DNA from: Actinomycetota bacterium
GTDB taxonomy: Bacteria > Actinomycetota > Actinomycetes > Nanopelagicales > Nanopelagicaceae
Reading direction: 5' to 3'
DNA: 7,604 bases
NCBI GenBank assembly: GCA_947465365.1
Contig: CANIAV010000034.1
Span: 1 to 7,604 of the forward strand
Under the pieces are notes generated by a model. That model had not been told where the DNA came from, made no database searches, and saw only the letters and a list, made by a program, of their open reading frames with translations. Below are positions 6,774-7,604 of the stretch, piece after piece; position 1 is the first letter of the stretch, and each line of letters starts with the position of its first letter. The position numbers and the translations under genes were made by a program.

Positions 6774-6962
6774 ATGGCTAACAACGATGATGTAAAAGCG
6801 AGAATGCTCGCAGCGCTTGAAGCGAAAAAAGGTAAAAAGGGCGCACCTGGAACACAGACACATGCTGAAGGTGGTTCCAAGATTCGTGGTGGCCAACGCA
6901 GTGGTGGCGCACCACAAGTACAGCGCAAAGCAGGTCCATCAGGTTCAGGCTCTGCCGGCTAA
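6774..6962 (+). CDS. Small basic Gly-rich protein, DUF5302-like
   Basis: A 62-aa protein with a charged N-terminal helix, DDVKARMLAALEAKKGKKG (5-23), followed by a Gly/Ser/Gln-rich, probably disordered tail with GGSKIRGGQRSGG (33-45) and QVQRKAGPSG (48-57). This layout (K-x-rich helix, GGSK, terminal RKAG/RKSG) resembles the actinobacterial DUF5302 family, identified from memory of the pattern only. Function is unknown. It begins 9 nt after the membrane transferase, and the GAGGGG at 6756-6761 is a possible Shine-Dalgarno with a long 12-nt spacer. Composition and a sensible start in an otherwise gapless operon make it a likely real gene. Confidence 0.75.
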   Translation: MANNDDVKARMLAALEAKKGKKGAPGTQTHAEGGSKIRGGQRSGGAPQVQRKAGPSGSGSAG

Positions 6963-6977
6963 ACCATTTATACCCGT

Positions 6978-6995
6978 TAGCTAAATCTTTAGCTA
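6978..6995 (+). promoter_or_regulatory. Perfect inverted repeat abutting the DUF167 start codon
   Basis: TAGCTAAA (6978-6985) and TTTAGCTA (6988-6995) are exact reverse complements. As RNA this folds to a 7-bp stem with loop ATCT, ending on the A of the ATG at 6995. It replaces the space where a Shine-Dalgarno would lie; none is visible. It could be a translational control element, a protein-binding palindrome, or chance. It has no following T-run in + orientation, so it is not a standard terminator. Confidence 0.4.
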
Positions 6996-7285
6996 TGCCC
7001 TTTCTTCTGGAAATTAGAGTTAAACCAAATTCCTCGCGCAATAAAGTCGGCGGAAGCACAGGCGAGCCACCACGACTAATAGTTGCAGTTCAAGCACCTG
7101 CTGTAGATGGCAAAGCAAATCAAGCCGTTATTAAAGAGTTAGCTTCTGCATTTAATTTGCGCGCCAGAGATTTCACAATCGTTTTCGGAGAATTAGGTCG
7201 CGATAAAAGGTTGTTAATTGAAGGCGATGAAAAAACTCTCCAAGCAAAGCTTGAAGAGTTAATTGGTGAACCAAAACTGCTGTAA
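6995..7285 (+). CDS. DUF167 (YggU-type) family protein
   Basis: A 96-aa small cytoplasmic protein of the widespread DUF167/YggU family, whose molecular function is not established. Family signatures are IRVKPNSSRNKV (7-18), AVQAPAVDGKANQAVIKELA (31-50) and VFGELGRDKRLLIEG (63-77), matching the usual VxPxSxxxxV, apPVdGKANxalxxxLa and GxxsRxKxvxi blocks. Length is normal. Start is ATG at 6995, 32 nt after the DUF5302-like stop. No Shine-Dalgarno is visible and a hairpin abuts the start. It is the last + strand gene, convergent with tRNA-Phe 28 nt away. Confidence 0.92.
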   Translation: MPFLLEIRVKPNSSRNKVGGSTGEPPRLIVAVQAPAVDGKANQAVIKELASAFNLRARDFTIVFGELGRDKRLLIEGDEKTLQAKLEELIGEPKLL

Positions 7286-7313
7286 AAATAAATTTAAAAT
7301 TATTTAAAAGTTG
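7286..7313. other. AT-only convergent spacer, possible weak bidirectional terminator
   Basis: Nearly pure A/T between the convergent DUF167 gene and tRNA-Phe. AAATAAATTT (7286-7295) and AAATTATTT (7297-7305) form an imperfect inverted repeat with one bulge. T-runs are present on both strands. It must hold or adjoin the transcript ends of both genes, but the stem is too weak to call a confident terminator. Confidence 0.25.
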
Positions 7314-7387
7314 TGGCTCGGGACAGGATCGAACTGTCGACCTCACGATTTTCAGTCGCGCGCTCGTACCAACTGAGCTACCGAGCC
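7314..7387 (-). tRNA. tRNA-Phe (anticodon GAA)
   Basis: On the minus strand a complete 74-nt cloverleaf is seen. The acceptor GGCTCGG/CCGAGCC is perfect. D arm is GCTC-AGTTGGTAC-GAGC. Anticodon stem CGCGA/TCGTG has one G-U pair, with loop CTGAAAA and anticodon GAA at 7351-7353. T arm is GACAG-TTCGATC-CTGTC. The discriminator is A. CCA is not encoded: the next bases are CAA. It lies downstream of tRNA-Asp on the same strand, with a terminator between them. Confidence 0.97.
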
Positions 7388-7423
7388 AATATTTAATTGT
7401 GATTTAAATAGTTAAAAACTATT

Positions 7424-7455
7424 AAAAAAGAAGAGAGTGTGTGGACACTCTCTTC
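7424..7455 (-). terminator. Intrinsic terminator downstream of tRNA-Asp, minus strand
   Basis: A perfect 11-bp stem, GAAGAGAGTGT (7430-7440) pairing with ACACTCTCTTC (7445-7455), has a 4-nt loop. Read on the minus strand, it is followed at once by six T (7424-7429). This is a textbook Rho-independent terminator for transcription arriving from tRNA-Asp, about 40 nt past its 3' end. On the + strand it is preceded, not followed, by A's and so would not act as a terminator. Confidence 0.8.
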
Positions 7456-7494
7456 TCGTCCAATGAGTTCAGATGTCTTTCGACATTGAACACG

Positions 7495-7568
7495 CGACCC
7501 GGACGGGACTTGAACCCGCGACCTCCGCCGTGACAGGGCGGCGCGCTAACCAACTGCGCTACTGGGCC
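7495..7568 (-). tRNA. tRNA-Asp (anticodon GTC)
   Basis: A 74-nt cloverleaf on the minus strand. D arm is GCGC-AGTTGGTTA-GCGC. Anticodon arm CCGCC-CTGTCAC-GGCGG is perfect, with GTC at 7532-7534. T arm is GCGGG-TTCAAGT-CCCGT with one G-U. The discriminator is G, as expected for Asp identity. Acceptor GGCCCAG/CCGGGTC has a G2-U71 wobble and an A6-C67 mismatch. CCA is not encoded. Its promoter must lie in or beyond the last 36 bases. In other actinobacteria a tRNA-Glu often precedes Asp and Phe, so one may lie just past the right edge (inference). Confidence 0.95.
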
Positions 7569-7604
7569 TTTCCACACATCTAAGAACTTTTAGTTTGTTC
7601 ATCC

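Noticed and set aside
7407..7423. AATAGTT/AACTATT hairpin as a second terminator
   Set aside because: The stem is nearly all A/T with a 3-nt loop and no adjacent T-run on the minus strand; too weak alone.
1..7604. Mobile element, CRISPR, phage, toxin-antitoxin or novel defence/biosynthetic system
   Set aside because: No transposase, integrase, spaced repeats, tRNA-anchored direct repeats or island-like composition shift was seen; genes are collinear housekeeping genes.

Overview
The window looks like a piece of a streamlined, free-living actinobacterial chromosome with moderately low GC. The best guess is a freshwater acI-type lineage (Nanopelagicales, e.g. 'Ca. Planktophila/Nanopelagicus') or a close relative. 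Three things point this way. The gene order purL - SCP-like gene - purF - purM - DUF3073 - ... - bldC is typically actinobacterial. BldC and DUF3073 are essentially actinobacterial families. The genes are tightly packed or overlapping, and base composition is far below that of high-GC actinobacteria. The genus is inference from composition and synteny; no rRNA is present to confirm it.

Left part (2-4350): the 3' two-thirds of purL, a small SCP-like gene, purF and purM, all on the + strand. Junctions are 2 nt apart, a 4-nt ATGA overlap and a 14-nt overlap, so this is almost certainly one translationally coupled de novo purine operon. PurF has the cleavable propeptide, the N-terminal Cys nucleophile and the four cysteines of the Fe-S type enzyme.

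Middle (4395-5716): a 58-aa DUF3073 gene with a near-perfect Shine-Dalgarno, a 271-aa protein of unknown function starting at GTG, then bldC (a MerR-like winged-HTH regulator) after a 104-nt gap that may hold its promoter.

Right part (5724-7285): a polytopic membrane sugar-phosphate transferase of the MraY/WecA superfamily, a 62-aa basic Gly-rich protein resembling DUF5302, and a DUF167 (YggU-type) protein, closely spaced on the + strand. They converge on two minus-strand tRNA genes: tRNA-Phe(GAA) and, to its right, tRNA-Asp(GTC). A clear intrinsic terminator on the minus strand lies between them. Neither tRNA encodes CCA.

I see no mobile element, CRISPR array, phage gene, defence system or biosynthetic cluster. 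This is a mostly ordinary housekeeping region. The points worth a second look are local: the uncharacterised 271-aa gene beside bldC, two start codons buried in hairpins, variant motifs in the MraY-like enzyme, an acceptor-stem mismatch in tRNA-Asp, and the terminator separating the two tRNAs.
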